Positions 24,459-33,397 of a DNA stretch of 64,000 nt are shown here, piece after piece (positions within the stretch are counted from its first letter, which is position 1; each line of letters starts with the position of its first letter). A program made the translations under genes and the position numbers. Under the pieces are notes generated by a model. That model had not been told where the DNA came from and did no database searches. It saw nothing but the letters and a program-made list of their open reading frames with translations. This stretch comes from an uncultured Parasphingopyxis sp. (lineage in GTDB: Bacteria; Pseudomonadota; Alphaproteobacteria; Sphingomonadales; Sphingomonadaceae): the NCBI GenBank assembly GCA_947259005.1, contig CAMYKP010000012.1:276384-340383 (forward strand), read 5' to 3'.

Positions 24459-25505
24459 CTAGCTTTCGAAGTCGGCGGCCGTCAGCGCTGTCATCGCTTC
24501 GGCGATGGCGGCATTGGTTGCGCGGACATCGTCCGGATTGGCGATCATGCCTTCTTCGACGAGATAGCCGTCAGGCCCCCAGGCGGAGACATATTCGGCG
24601 ACGAACTCGCGGAGGCCGCGGATCGCCTGCAGGTGATTGCCCTTGATATATACGAACAGCGGCCGCGCGCCCGGATATTCGAAGCTCGCGATGCTGTCAT
24701 AGGTCGGGGCAACGCCGTCGATCGACACGCCGACAACCTGGCCTTCATTCTGTTCGAGGAAGCTGTAACCGAGCAGCCCGAGATAACCGGGGTTCTGGGC
24801 GACGCGCTGGATGATCAGATTGTCATTCTCGCCCGCCTCGATAAAGGCCTGGTCTTCGCGGATCGTGGTGCAGACCTGATCCTTGCGATCCTCATCCTCT
24901 TCCTCGAGCGCGGCCATGGCCGGATTGGCATCGCAGCCCGCTTCCATGATCAGCTCGATAAAGGCATCGCGCGTGCCGCTGGTCGTCGGCGGGCCGTAAA
25001 CGCGGATCGGGATATTGGGGAGCGAAGCATCGATATCCGACCAGTTTTCGGCCGTCTGCTCTTCGCCATAAGGCTCTGCTGCCAGCGCTTCGTAGATCTG
25101 CGCACGGGTCAGGCTCATGCCCGGGCCGTCCGGCGATTCCACGACCGCCAGCCCGTCAATGCCGACCTGCAGCTCGATGATCTGGTCGACGCCATTTTCC
25201 TGGCAGGTTTCGAATTCCGTGATTTTCATCCGGCGCGATGCATTGGCGACATCGGGATGCTCGTCGCCAACGCCGGCGCAGAACAGTTCCATCCCGCCGC
25301 CCGTACCGGTCGATTCCACGACCGGCGAGCCGAATTGCGGGTTGTTGCGGGCGAAATTCTCCGCAACCGCACGGGTGAAGGGGTATACGGTCGAGCTGCC
25401 GACAACCGTGATAGCGCTTGCGCCACCATCATTGCCGCCGCCGCCGCAGCCGGCCAGGGTCAAGGCCATAGCCGTCATCAGTCCTGAAATAAGGGGAGCG
25501 CGCAC
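24459..25505 (-). CDS. pstS: Phosphate-binding lipoprotein PstS
   Basis: The start is the GTG at 25505, six bases after GGAGG; the ATG at 25517 would overlap that ribosome site. The 348-residue product has a lipobox (LTLAGC, Cys20). The PstS core follows: ITVVGSSTVYPFTRAVAENF, VVESTGTGGGMELFCAG, INDASRRMK-like VANASRRMKITE and YGPPTTSGTRDAFIE. It captures phosphate for the Pst ABC transporter on the outer face of the inner membrane. No pstCAB follows; a strong terminator ends the unit. A three-unit Pho box lies 66 bases upstream. A decayed copy of its 3' end occurs at 12240-12330. Confidence 0.92.
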   Translation of the reverse strand: MRAPLISGLMTAMALTLAGCGGGGNDGGASAITVVGSSTVYPFTRAVAENFARNNPQFGSPVVESTGTGGGMELFCAGVGDEHPDVANASRRMKITEFETCQENGVDQIIELQVGIDGLAVVESPDGPGMSLTRAQIYEALAAEPYGEEQTAENWSDIDASLPNIPIRVYGPPTTSGTRDAFIELIMEAGCDANPAMAALEEEDEDRKDQVCTTIREDQAFIEAGENDNLIIQRVAQNPGYLGLLGYSFLEQNEGQVVGVSIDGVAPTYDSIASFEYPGARPLFVYIKGNHLQAIRGLREFVAEYVSAWGPDGYLVEEGMIANPDDVRATNAAIAEAMTALTAADFES

Positions 25506-25571
25506 ATTATCCTCCATGTTTGATGTGCAAAAAGGGGCACACCCAACCGGGTCACCCTTGAAGCGCCTAAT

Positions 25572-25600
25572 GCGACATCTATGTGACACTGGAGTTACAA
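25572..25600 (-). promoter_or_regulatory. Pho box (three units) upstream of pstS
   Basis: Read on the minus strand: TTGTAAC, TCCA, GTGTCAC, ATAG, ATGTCGC, i.e. three 7-base units in 11-bp phase. This is the layout of PhoB boxes and the clearest of the three in the window by position and sequence. Confidence 0.8.
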
Positions 25601-25687
25601 AGACGGGTATGATTTGCCTGCCCGAATGCGGCGGGTCGACATGCGCATTTGCTTCCCGCCCCCAAGGAAATCGACTAGAACACTCTG

Positions 25688-26782
25688 ATGGCCCTTGAAG
25701 ACCTCACCTCCAAACCGTTCTTCGTGGACAAGAACAGGGCATTCTGGGTGCTCCAGTCGGTCGGCTGGTCCGGCTATTTCGTGCTGCGTGCGCTGGGCGG
25801 GATCGCCAACAATATGGGGCCGCTGTTCATTTTGCCCACGGCAATCGCCACGGCGACCGGATACTGCCTGACCCTGATCATGGCGGTGATCTTCCGCCAG
25901 CTCATCACCCGCGCGCCGCGCGTGACCTGGGGCGGGTCGGTCACGGTCGTGCTGATTGCCTCGGCGATCTTCTCCTTCATCGAGGTCTGGGCCTTCACCG
26001 CCTTTTACCGCGGCGGCGAAATGCCTTCGGGATTGCAGTTTTTCGGAGCCATCCTGCTCGACTTCACCCTGCTCGTCGCCTGGTCGGGCCTGTATTACGG
26101 CATCAATTTCTACATCCTGATCGAGGAGCAGAATGACCAGCTGCTGCGGCTGGAAACGCAAAGCTCCAACGCCCAGCTCGCCATGCTGCGCTACCAGCTC
26201 AATCCGCATTTCCTGTTCAACACGCTCAATTCGATCTCGACCCTGGTGCTGCTGAAACAGACGGAGCGCGCCAATGCGATGCTGTCCCGCCTCTCCTCTT
26301 TCCTGCGCTACACGCTCGCCAATGAGCCGACGGCAAGGGTGCCGCTGGCGCAGGAGGTTGAAACCCTGAAGCTCTATCTCGAAATAGAGAGGATGAGATT
26401 TGAAGACCGCCTCCGCCCGACATTCGATATCGACCCTAGGGTGACCCGGGCGCGCCTGCCCTCCCTGCTGCTGCAGCCGCTCGTCGAAAATGCCATCAAA
26501 TATGCGGTGACGCCGCAGGAAGAAGGGGCCGAAATCCGCATTTCGGCGCAACAGGTCGGAAATCGCGTGCAGATCGCCGTGTCCGACACCGGACCGGGCT
26601 TGCAAGAGAAAGCGATAGCGCGCCAAGCTTCGACAGGCGTTGGGCTTGCCAATATCCGGGACCGGCTGGTCCAGGCATTTGGCGAGGAACAACGATTTGA
26701 CATTGAAACGAACGAAGAGGGCGGTTTTCGTGTCCTAATCGAGATACCGCTCCAGTTCGACCAGGCAAAGGAAGCCGCATGA
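25688..26782 (+). CDS. LytS/YehU-type sensor histidine kinase
   Basis: The 364-residue protein has four membrane helices in residues ~22-145 and no recognisable extracellular sensor. A short coiled linker leads to the His_kinase domain with His174 in RYQLNPHFLFNTLNSIS. The ATPase domain has LVENAIKYAV, DTGPGLQ and GVGLANIRDRL. The C-terminus overlaps the response regulator start by 4 bases (ATGA). It is divergent from pstS, but its LytTR partner argues for an envelope or virulence-type output, not PhoB control. The signal is unknown. Confidence 0.88.
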   Translation: MALEDLTSKPFFVDKNRAFWVLQSVGWSGYFVLRALGGIANNMGPLFILPTAIATATGYCLTLIMAVIFRQLITRAPRVTWGGSVTVVLIASAIFSFIEVWAFTAFYRGGEMPSGLQFFGAILLDFTLLVAWSGLYYGINFYILIEEQNDQLLRLETQSSNAQLAMLRYQLNPHFLFNTLNSISTLVLLKQTERANAMLSRLSSFLRYTLANEPTARVPLAQEVETLKLYLEIERMRFEDRLRPTFDIDPRVTRARLPSLLLQPLVENAIKYAVTPQEEGAEIRISAQQVGNRVQIAVSDTGPGLQEKAIARQASTGVGLANIRDRLVQAFGEEQRFDIETNEEGGFRVLIEIPLQFDQAKEAA

Positions 26783-27579
26783 CCATCCGCGCAATTATCG
26801 TCGACGATGAGCCTCTCGCCATTCAGGGCCTGCAGCTCAGGCTCGAACCGCATGCCGATGTCGAAATTGTCGACACCTGCACCAATGGCCGCGAAGCCAT
26901 CCGCTCGGTCAAGACTCACAAGCCCGATCTGGTGTTTCTCGACATCCAGATGCCGGGGTTCGACGGCTTTTCCGTCGTCCAGGGCCTGATGGATATCGAA
27001 CCCCCGCTGTTCGTGTTCGTCACCGCCTATTCCGATCATGCGATCCGCGCTTTCGAGGCGCAGGCGGTCGACTATCTGATGAAGCCGGTAGAGGATGACC
27101 GGCTGGCCGATACGCTGGCCCGGGTCCGCGAAAGGCTGGCCGAGAAGAACAGCAGCGAGGAAATATCCCGGCTGCGCGAAGTGCTCTCCGAAGTCGCGCC
27201 CGATGCGGCCGAAGACCTGGCCGCCGAAGGCGAAGCGCCGTCGGCAAGCCGCTATGAGAAACTGATCAACGTCAAGGATCGCGGCCAGATATTCCGCGTC
27301 GATGTGGGCAGCATAGAACGGATCGATGCGGCCGGCGACTATATGTGCATCTATACCGGGGACAATACGCTGATCCTGCGCGAGACGATGAAGGATCTCG
27401 AAAAACGCCTCGATCCGCGCACCTTCCAGCGCGTTCACCGCTCGACCATCGTCAACCTCGACCTGGTCCGCCAGGTGAAACCGCACACCAATGGCGAATG
27501 TTTCCTCGTGCTCGATTCAGGCGCGCAGGTGAAAGTCAGCCGCAGCTACAGGGACGTGGTGGCAAGGTTTGTGCATTAG
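26779..27579 (+). CDS. LytTR-family response regulator
   Basis: The 266-residue protein has a receiver domain with Asp10-Glu11, phospho-acceptor Asp55 in FLDIQMPG and Lys in YLMKPVED. A linker and a LytTR DNA-binding domain follow (about residues 155-266; INVKDRGQIFRVDVGSIERI, HRSTIVNLDLV, VKVSRSYRDVVARF). It forms a two-component system with the kinase upstream. LytTR regulators bind pairs of short direct repeats; none was recognised in the nearby gaps, so targets are unknown. Confidence 0.9.
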   Translation: MTIRAIIVDDEPLAIQGLQLRLEPHADVEIVDTCTNGREAIRSVKTHKPDLVFLDIQMPGFDGFSVVQGLMDIEPPLFVFVTAYSDHAIRAFEAQAVDYLMKPVEDDRLADTLARVRERLAEKNSSEEISRLREVLSEVAPDAAEDLAAEGEAPSASRYEKLINVKDRGQIFRVDVGSIERIDAAGDYMCIYTGDNTLILRETMKDLEKRLDPRTFQRVHRSTIVNLDLVRQVKPHTNGECFLVLDSGAQVKVSRSYRDVVARFVH

Positions 27580-27747
27580 GGGACAGAGGCGGCGTTGGCG
27601 GTAATCGCGGCACTACCGACGTTCAACTACGGAACACCGGGCGTCCGCAATGCACCACAGATGCAGGCTTCCCTGCCAGGCTGGCTCTTAGAACTGCCGT
27701 CGCCTTGATCCGGCCCGCGCCAACCGGCAGTCGCCTAGCCGCTATGG

Positions 27748-29295
27748 TTAGCAGCCGTCATATGGATCGCCTGCAACCGGTTCGACGCTTGTCTCGATCA
27801 GCTCTCGGGTTTCCGCGACCGGCGCATTCGCGCCAGGGCCATCATGGATGGTTACGGTCATCAACTGCACATCAATCACGATGCGATTATTGGGCGTACC
27901 GCTGCCAATCCGGGGCACCAAGACGATCGACCGAAAATTGCGATACCATTCCTGGTAAAGGCCGCAGCGCACGCCCTCGCGGGCGTCGACCCAGTTTCCA
28001 ACCGTTCCTCTGCGCAACTGGCCCCCGGTATAATTCGCTCGCGTCATATCGACGACGACAAATTCGGACGGCATGGTCGTCCACTCATGGTTCGGGCCCG
28101 CCATCGTCAGAAGATGTTGATGGTCCACAACACCGTTGGTTGAAAAAATCCCGAGGAAACGCCCGCTGAGCACGACCTCCGCGAAGACATCATCCTCTTC
28201 ATTATACAGGATGAGCGTGTCGGTGTTGCTGTCTACGACGTTGTAGACAAGGTCTTGGGAACCACGAACGGGGACATCGGGTGCCATAGGCATTTGCCGC
28301 CACAGGCCCTCGGGCGTCCGTGTGAAAATGCCGCTGTGATATTGGACCGTCTCCACGGGAAAGGGTGCGGACGCGCCATCGAGCCGCGGTTCTTCAAGCG
28401 GGGCAGGCCGTGTATCGCAGTCGCTCATCGGATCGGAAATCCGTTCGGCCGACAATCCCGTTAGACGAAGGTTTGCCGATTGCGACTGCCCTCCCGCTCC
28501 CGGCTGGATGGAGGTCAACATCATCCTGTCGAGGTTGACCATCAGCTGCACGTCGCTGTTCTCGTTCCATAATTCGAAATAGCCCCTGTCCCGATGCCGC
28601 AACCTGTAGAGCGTGCACTGGCCATTATCGTCGTGCCTGATCCATCGGCCAAACAGGCTGCGGCGCAGCTGACCGCCTTCGAAGTCGGCAGTTTCGAGCT
28701 CGTCCATTCCGACGCGCGCCGGGCGCGGATAAGTGCGGGGAACAGCCTCCATTGCGGTAATCTGATGGGTGCGACCGGCAACCCCGTCGGCAGCGCCGAC
28801 ACTGATCTCCCTCGTCGGTGCGGTGATATTGGCTTGCACGTTGCGCGCTGCATCATGCAAGATGATCTGGTTCGGCAAGGCCATGACCAGATCATAGGTG
28901 AAGACTTCGCCGCTATCCCTTGTTTCGGTCCAGCCAGCTGCGGACTCCTGGAAAACGCCGCCATCATATCGGATGGTGGTCGCGTCATCCAATGCCGCAC
29001 CCTCGACGCGAACCGGCGAGCCGGGTGGCGGCGCAGGCGGCGGCAGGAGAATGTCACATTCAGACGCCTCATTTCCTTCCGTTGTCCGCCATTCTCCGGT
29101 CCATCTGCCATTGCGTTCGTCAGCAAGCGCCGTGCACCGGACATCGGCTTCCGCATCGTCCCCAATCAGGGTCGTCGTTACGATTTCTTGCCCGAATGCA
29201 GGCATCGCCCACGCGCTCAGCATTGCAGTGCTCAACAGCAGCAACGCCCGTTGCGGCTTGGTGCTGCGCACGCAGCCAGTCTTCGAAAATGTCAT
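27748..29295 (-). CDS. Exported protein with internally duplicated A-B-A-B domains, function unknown
   Basis: The start at 29295 (GGGGGG upstream) gives 515 residues with a signal peptide ending in MPAFGQE. The mature protein shows two tandem copies of a two-part unit. Part A contains IRYDGGVFQE...TYDLVMALPNQIILHD in the first copy and VQYHSGIFTR...LVYNVVDSNTDTLILYN in the second. Part B contains FEGGQLRRSLFGRWIRHDD then CTLY, and YTGGQLRRGTVGNWVDARE then CGLY. No known family is recognised. It is transcribed divergently from the ECF sigma gene (276 bases between starts), so it may be a target or partner of that sigma-kinase pair. Confidence 0.72.
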   Translation of the reverse strand: MTFSKTGCVRSTKPQRALLLLSTAMLSAWAMPAFGQEIVTTTLIGDDAEADVRCTALADERNGRWTGEWRTTEGNEASECDILLPPPAPPPGSPVRVEGAALDDATTIRYDGGVFQESAAGWTETRDSGEVFTYDLVMALPNQIILHDAARNVQANITAPTREISVGAADGVAGRTHQITAMEAVPRTYPRPARVGMDELETADFEGGQLRRSLFGRWIRHDDNGQCTLYRLRHRDRGYFELWNENSDVQLMVNLDRMMLTSIQPGAGGQSQSANLRLTGLSAERISDPMSDCDTRPAPLEEPRLDGASAPFPVETVQYHSGIFTRTPEGLWRQMPMAPDVPVRGSQDLVYNVVDSNTDTLILYNEEDDVFAEVVLSGRFLGIFSTNGVVDHQHLLTMAGPNHEWTTMPSEFVVVDMTRANYTGGQLRRGTVGNWVDAREGVRCGLYQEWYRNFRSIVLVPRIGSGTPNNRIVIDVQLMTVTIHDGPGANAPVAETRELIETSVEPVAGDPYDGC

Positions 29296-29571
29296 AAAGC
29301 CCCCCCTGTGTAGCGAAATCCATACAGGTTCGGACCACCAATACCAGAAAAGGATCAAAGCGGTTCGCGGCGATCGGCCGGCGCCCCAACAGTGCATGCC
29401 CTGCATCTTCCGGGCGATCCCGCTTGTGGCGTTCACCTAAGGGCCGCGGGCGGCACCCTCTCGGTGACCAAGGTCCTGGCAACAATCATCGCGCATAGTG
29501 CGGTTTCGCATTTAAGGGGAGCGTCACGGAGCCAGTTGCCTATAAAGCATTTATCATGCAATTTGGCGGAC

Positions 29572-30126
29572 ATGGTGGCTGCTCAATATCCGTCCGCCCA
29601 GCTGCGTTACGAGTGGCAAGATGGCAATCAGCCGGCGCAGGGCGAGCTGGTCGAAAAACTGTACCCCTGGCTGAACCAGACAGCCGCCAAGCTGCTTTCC
29701 AAGGAATATGACGTCTCCCTCGCCAGCGGCGATCTGGTGCATGAGGCCACGCTAAAGCTGCTCAATAGCGGTTATGGAGAATGGAAGGACCGGCCCCATT
29801 TTCTCGCTCTCGCTTCAAAGATCATGCGGCAGGTCCTGATCGATCACGTCAGGGCCAAGCGCACGGACAAGCGGGATCATCATCGCGTGACGCTGATGAC
29901 GCATCTCGAAAAACCGCCCAGTGCGGACGTGCAAGCCCTGCACGAAGCGCTACTGCGGCTGGCGGCAATCGACGCAACAAAATCCGAAATTGTCGAGATG
30001 CGGTATTTCGGGGGCATGAGCATCGCCGACATTGCAGAGGTGCTCGATCTTTCCGAGCGCACCGTGAAGCGTCGCTGGGCATCGGCGCGTGCCTGGTTGA
30101 TGGATGCGATACAAAACGCATTGTGA
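29572..30126 (+). CDS. ECF-type RNA polymerase sigma factor (Sigma70_ECF, PF07638-like)
   Basis: The 184-residue product starts at ATG 29572 (or GTG 29575); the reading from 29392 adds 60 unrelated residues. Region 2 runs through ASGDLVHEATLKLL and WKDRPHFLALASKIMRQVLIDHVRA. Region 4 is IVEMRYFGGMSIADIAEVLDLSERTVKRRWASARAWL. This is the ECF subgroup commonly encoded beside Ser/Thr kinases. No anti-sigma gene is seen; instead the stop overlaps a membrane kinase start by 4 bases (GTGA). Activation by phosphorylation is plausible; Thr60 sits within region 2.2. Confidence 0.88.
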   Translation: MVAAQYPSAQLRYEWQDGNQPAQGELVEKLYPWLNQTAAKLLSKEYDVSLASGDLVHEATLKLLNSGYGEWKDRPHFLALASKIMRQVLIDHVRAKRTDKRDHHRVTLMTHLEKPPSADVQALHEALLRLAAIDATKSEIVEMRYFGGMSIADIAEVLDLSERTVKRRWASARAWLMDAIQNAL

Positions 30127-32483
30127 AGACCGATCCGGATCTCGACCGCCGGGCCATGGAGCTGCTTGAGGCGGCGTTGGAAAACCCGAAGGGAGACCGC
30201 CGCGACTGGATAGAAAATGCCGCTGCTGGCGAAACCAGCCTGCGCGACCGGACGTGGCAGCTTTTGCGCGCGCATGACGAGGCCGAAGGAATATTGGCGA
30301 CCGGGGGGCCGGATTTCGATGACGATTCCGCCGAGCACCCCGAGCGGATCGGCGCCTATCGCGTTGTCGAGCTGCTCGGACAGGGCGGAATGGGCGCCGT
30401 TTTCAAGGCTGAGCGCGAGGCCGGCGATTTCGATCACGAGGTTGCGATCAAGGTCATTCGCCCCGGGGCGCTTTCAGATGTTCTGGTAGAACGCTTCGAA
30501 CGCGAAAGGCAGATCCTCGCCAGCCTCTCGCACCCCGGCATCGCACGCCTTTACGACGGCGGCACAACCGATGAAGGCGGACCCTATTTCGTCATGGAGT
30601 TCATCGACGGCTTGTCGATCCTGAAATGGGCCGAAGAACGGGGGCTGTCGCTGAATGATCGACTGAATTTGCTGGTACAGGTGTGCGATGCCGTCGGTTT
30701 TGCCCATCAGAACCTCATCGTGCATCGGGACCTGACACCCCGGAACGTCCTTGTGACGGAAGATGGTACGCCCAAACTCATCGATTTCGGCATCGCCAAA
30801 CCCCAGGAAGACGAACTTCCGGCCCGGGCAGGTGAAACACCGCTTGGACATCTCAGCCTGACGCCGGGTTTTGCAGCACCCGAGCGCTATGCCGGAGCGC
30901 CGCCCAACACGCTGACCGACATATTCTCGCTTGGCAAACTCCTCGAGCGGCTGACCGAGGAGGAACCCGGCGATCCCGATCTCGCGGCGATCATCGCCAA
31001 GGCGGCAGCGGAAGAACCGGAGGATCGCTATCCGAGCGCGAGCGCGCTGGCACGCGATATCGAAAGGTGCCGTGACAATTATCCCGTCGAAGTGAGGAAG
31101 GGCGGGCGCTGGCACATATTTCGCAAGTTTTTCGCCCGCAACCGGGCTTCGGTGCTGACCGGGCTCGCCACGATCTTCCTGCTTATCGGGGCTTTTGCGG
31201 TTACGATTTACGCCTATTCGCAGGCCCAGGAGCAGCGCGCCCGGGCCGAAGCCCGCTTTGCCGAAACACGCGCCATTGCCCGTTCGATGATGTTCGACGT
31301 CTATGACGAAGTCAGCCTCGTGCCGGGTTCCGTGAGAGCCCGACTGTTGCTTGCCGATACGGCGCAGCGCTATCTTGAATCGCTTGCCGCCGACGCCAGT
31401 GCCGATGTCGACCTGCGTTACGAGGCGGCCCAGGGTTATTTCCGACTGGCCGAGGTGATCGGCGCACGGATCGGCGGCGGCAATGTAGGGCTGACTTCCC
31501 GGGCGCAGCAATCCTATGCCCGGTCGCGCGCGCTGCTCGAGACATTGCATGCCGAATATCCCGAACGACGCGATATCCAGTCATCGCTCGGCCAGGTAAT
31601 CGCGGTGATGGCAGACAGCGCGCTGTTCTCCGACGGCAATTTCGAGATCGCGAAGGCCAATGCGGCAGAATCGCGCCGGCTGCTCAACGATCTGCCCGAG
31701 CTTGATGCAAACAGCGCCGGGGCACTGGTCATGACCTATCTCCACGAAGGCAATGCGCTCGCCTGGGAGGGGGAACCCGAACCGGCTGGGGTTATCTATC
31801 GCGCAGGCCTGGAGCGATCGGAGGCGCTTCCGGCGGAGCTGCAGGCCAGCCCCGATGTGCGGCGCGCACATGCCGAACTGCTGAGGATGATGGGAGCCTA
31901 TCATGCCTATTTCCAACGGCCCGACGAGGCGCGCCGCGTGCTCGACGAATCATTGCGGATGCACAGGCTGGTGGCGCGCCAGTCGGATTATGCGCCGCGG
32001 GACATTTTCGGGCTCGTTACGGTACTCAACACGGTAGCCCAGAGGGCTTTTGCAAGCGGCGATGTCGAACGCGCGGATACACTGGCGACCGAGGCGGTCG
32101 CGAGGAGCCGCCAGGGGATCGATGCCAGCCCCAACGATGCCGGCCTGCTGGAACTTTTCACTTCGGTCGCCATCTTCAGGGGGCATCTTCTGGCCGCGCG
32201 CGGCCGGGCCGAGGAAGCCGTGGAGCTGGTGGACGAGGCGATCGCCATGAAACGCGCGCTGATCCGGCGATCGGGGAATGTCGTTTCAGGACCGATGACG
32301 CTGGCGGTGCGTCTGCAGGAGGCTTCGGAAGTCTATCTGCTTGTCGGCAGAAGGGCCCGGGCCTGCACGGTAATGCGCGAGGCGGTCGGCATCATGCGAG
32401 ATTATGAGGAGACCGCCGAACTGCCGATCGCCAATCGCACGAACAATCTCGATCCGATGCTCGAGGCACTCCAGGACTGCTGA
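30123..32483 (+). CDS. Membrane Ser/Thr protein kinase with TPR-like sensor domain
   Basis: The 786-residue product starts at GTG 30123, overlapping the sigma stop; the frame is open further upstream, but that lies inside the sigma gene. It has a Gly loop LGQGGMGAVFKAE, Lys110 in VAIKV, the catalytic loop HRDLTPRNVL (201-210), DFG at 221-223 and an APERY segment. The usual Lys of HRDLKP is Thr here. One membrane helix (ASVLTGLATIFLLIGAFAV, ~340-360) is followed by about 400 residues of helical TPR-like repeats. It probably phosphorylates the sigma factor encoded with it. Confidence 0.9.
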   Translation: MKTDPDLDRRAMELLEAALENPKGDRRDWIENAAAGETSLRDRTWQLLRAHDEAEGILATGGPDFDDDSAEHPERIGAYRVVELLGQGGMGAVFKAEREAGDFDHEVAIKVIRPGALSDVLVERFERERQILASLSHPGIARLYDGGTTDEGGPYFVMEFIDGLSILKWAEERGLSLNDRLNLLVQVCDAVGFAHQNLIVHRDLTPRNVLVTEDGTPKLIDFGIAKPQEDELPARAGETPLGHLSLTPGFAAPERYAGAPPNTLTDIFSLGKLLERLTEEEPGDPDLAAIIAKAAAEEPEDRYPSASALARDIERCRDNYPVEVRKGGRWHIFRKFFARNRASVLTGLATIFLLIGAFAVTIYAYSQAQEQRARAEARFAETRAIARSMMFDVYDEVSLVPGSVRARLLLADTAQRYLESLAADASADVDLRYEAAQGYFRLAEVIGARIGGGNVGLTSRAQQSYARSRALLETLHAEYPERRDIQSSLGQVIAVMADSALFSDGNFEIAKANAAESRRLLNDLPELDANSAGALVMTYLHEGNALAWEGEPEPAGVIYRAGLERSEALPAELQASPDVRRAHAELLRMMGAYHAYFQRPDEARRVLDESLRMHRLVARQSDYAPRDIFGLVTVLNTVAQRAFASGDVERADTLATEAVARSRQGIDASPNDAGLLELFTSVAIFRGHLLAARGRAEEAVELVDEAIAMKRALIRRSGNVVSGPMTLAVRLQEASEVYLLVGRRARACTVMREAVGIMRDYEETAELPIANRTNNLDPMLEALQDC

Positions 32484-32558
32484 CGTTCTGTGGTCACAAG
32501 AAACGAGGGGACGCGCCCTGCTTGAGCCGCTAGAACATTCGGCAGGGAGACCATTATC

Positions 32559-33332
32559 ATGACCGACCAGCTAGACCGCGCCCGCACATTCCGCGCCCTG
32601 CATGTTCCGGGCGATCCGCTCATACTGTTCAATATCTGGGATGCGGGCAGCGCGCTGGCGGTGGCCAAGGCCGGCGCCAGGGCGCTGGCGACGGGCAGTG
32701 CGTCCGTGGCGGGTGCGCGCGGCTATACGGATGCGGAATCGCTGCCCATGCAGCAGGCGCTGACCAATGCCGAGCGCATCGTCGAGGCGGTCGATCTGCC
32801 GCTGACGGTGGATTTCGAGGGCGGCTATGCGGTGGAGCCTGTGCTCGTCGCCGTCCATGCCGCCGCCATGATCGAGACCGGCGCGATCGGCATCAATTTC
32901 GAGGACCAGGTGATCGGCGGCACCGGGCTTCATCCGATCGAGCTGCAGGTCGAGCGCATTGCCGCGATCCGCACCGTGGCGGAAAATGCGGGCGTGGATT
33001 TCTTCGTCAACGCGCGCACGGATATGTGGCTGGGCGCCGGGCGCTCGACGGTTGCCGAAGAGGCGCGCTTCGACGAGGCCGTTACCCGCGCCAAGGCCTA
33101 TGCCGATGCCGGGGCGAGCGGCTTTTTCGCGCCGGGGCTGACCGATGAGAGCGAGATCGCGGCCCTGTGCGAGGCCTGCCCGCTGCCGGTGAATGCGATG
33201 ATGTTCGATGCCATGCCCAGCCATAAGCGGCTCGGCGAACTGGGCGTTGCCCGGATCAGCCATGGCCCGGGCCCGTGGCGGGACGCGATGACCGCGCTGA
33301 CCGAGGCTGCAAAGGCGGTTTTCGAGGGGTGA
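32559..33332 (+). CDS. Isocitrate lyase/PEP mutase family protein
   Basis: The 257-residue TIM-barrel protein has FNIWDAGSALAVAKAGARALATGSASV, VDFEGGYA, GIGINFEDQV and FFVNARTDMWL. These place it with oxaloacetate hydrolase/methylisocitrate-lyase-like members of the superfamily. The family's catalytic Cys loop (KKCGH) is absent, as in the short bacterial PEPM-like group that includes 2,4-dihydroxypentanoate- and carboxyvinyl-carboxyphosphonate-type enzymes. The substrate is unknown. GGGAGAC lies about 9 bases before the ATG. It appears to be a single-gene unit after the kinase. Confidence 0.82.
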   Translation: MTDQLDRARTFRALHVPGDPLILFNIWDAGSALAVAKAGARALATGSASVAGARGYTDAESLPMQQALTNAERIVEAVDLPLTVDFEGGYAVEPVLVAVHAAAMIETGAIGINFEDQVIGGTGLHPIELQVERIAAIRTVAENAGVDFFVNARTDMWLGAGRSTVAEEARFDEAVTRAKAYADAGASGFFAPGLTDESEIAALCEACPLPVNAMMFDAMPSHKRLGELGVARISHGPGPWRDAMTALTEAAKAVFEG

Positions 33333-33397
33333 TCGCCGGCGACGTGGCGCGTCGCGGCGTTTAATGGCATATCCCTCCCAACAGCCGGGGGGCTTCA

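Noticed and set aside
24351-25487. 378-residue plus-strand open frame
   Set aside because: Antisense to pstS, which has a lipobox, conserved motifs, Pho box and terminator.
29781-30122. Upstream extension of the Ser/Thr kinase frame
   Set aside because: It lies inside the ECF sigma gene. The GTG at 30123 overlapping the sigma stop is the natural start.
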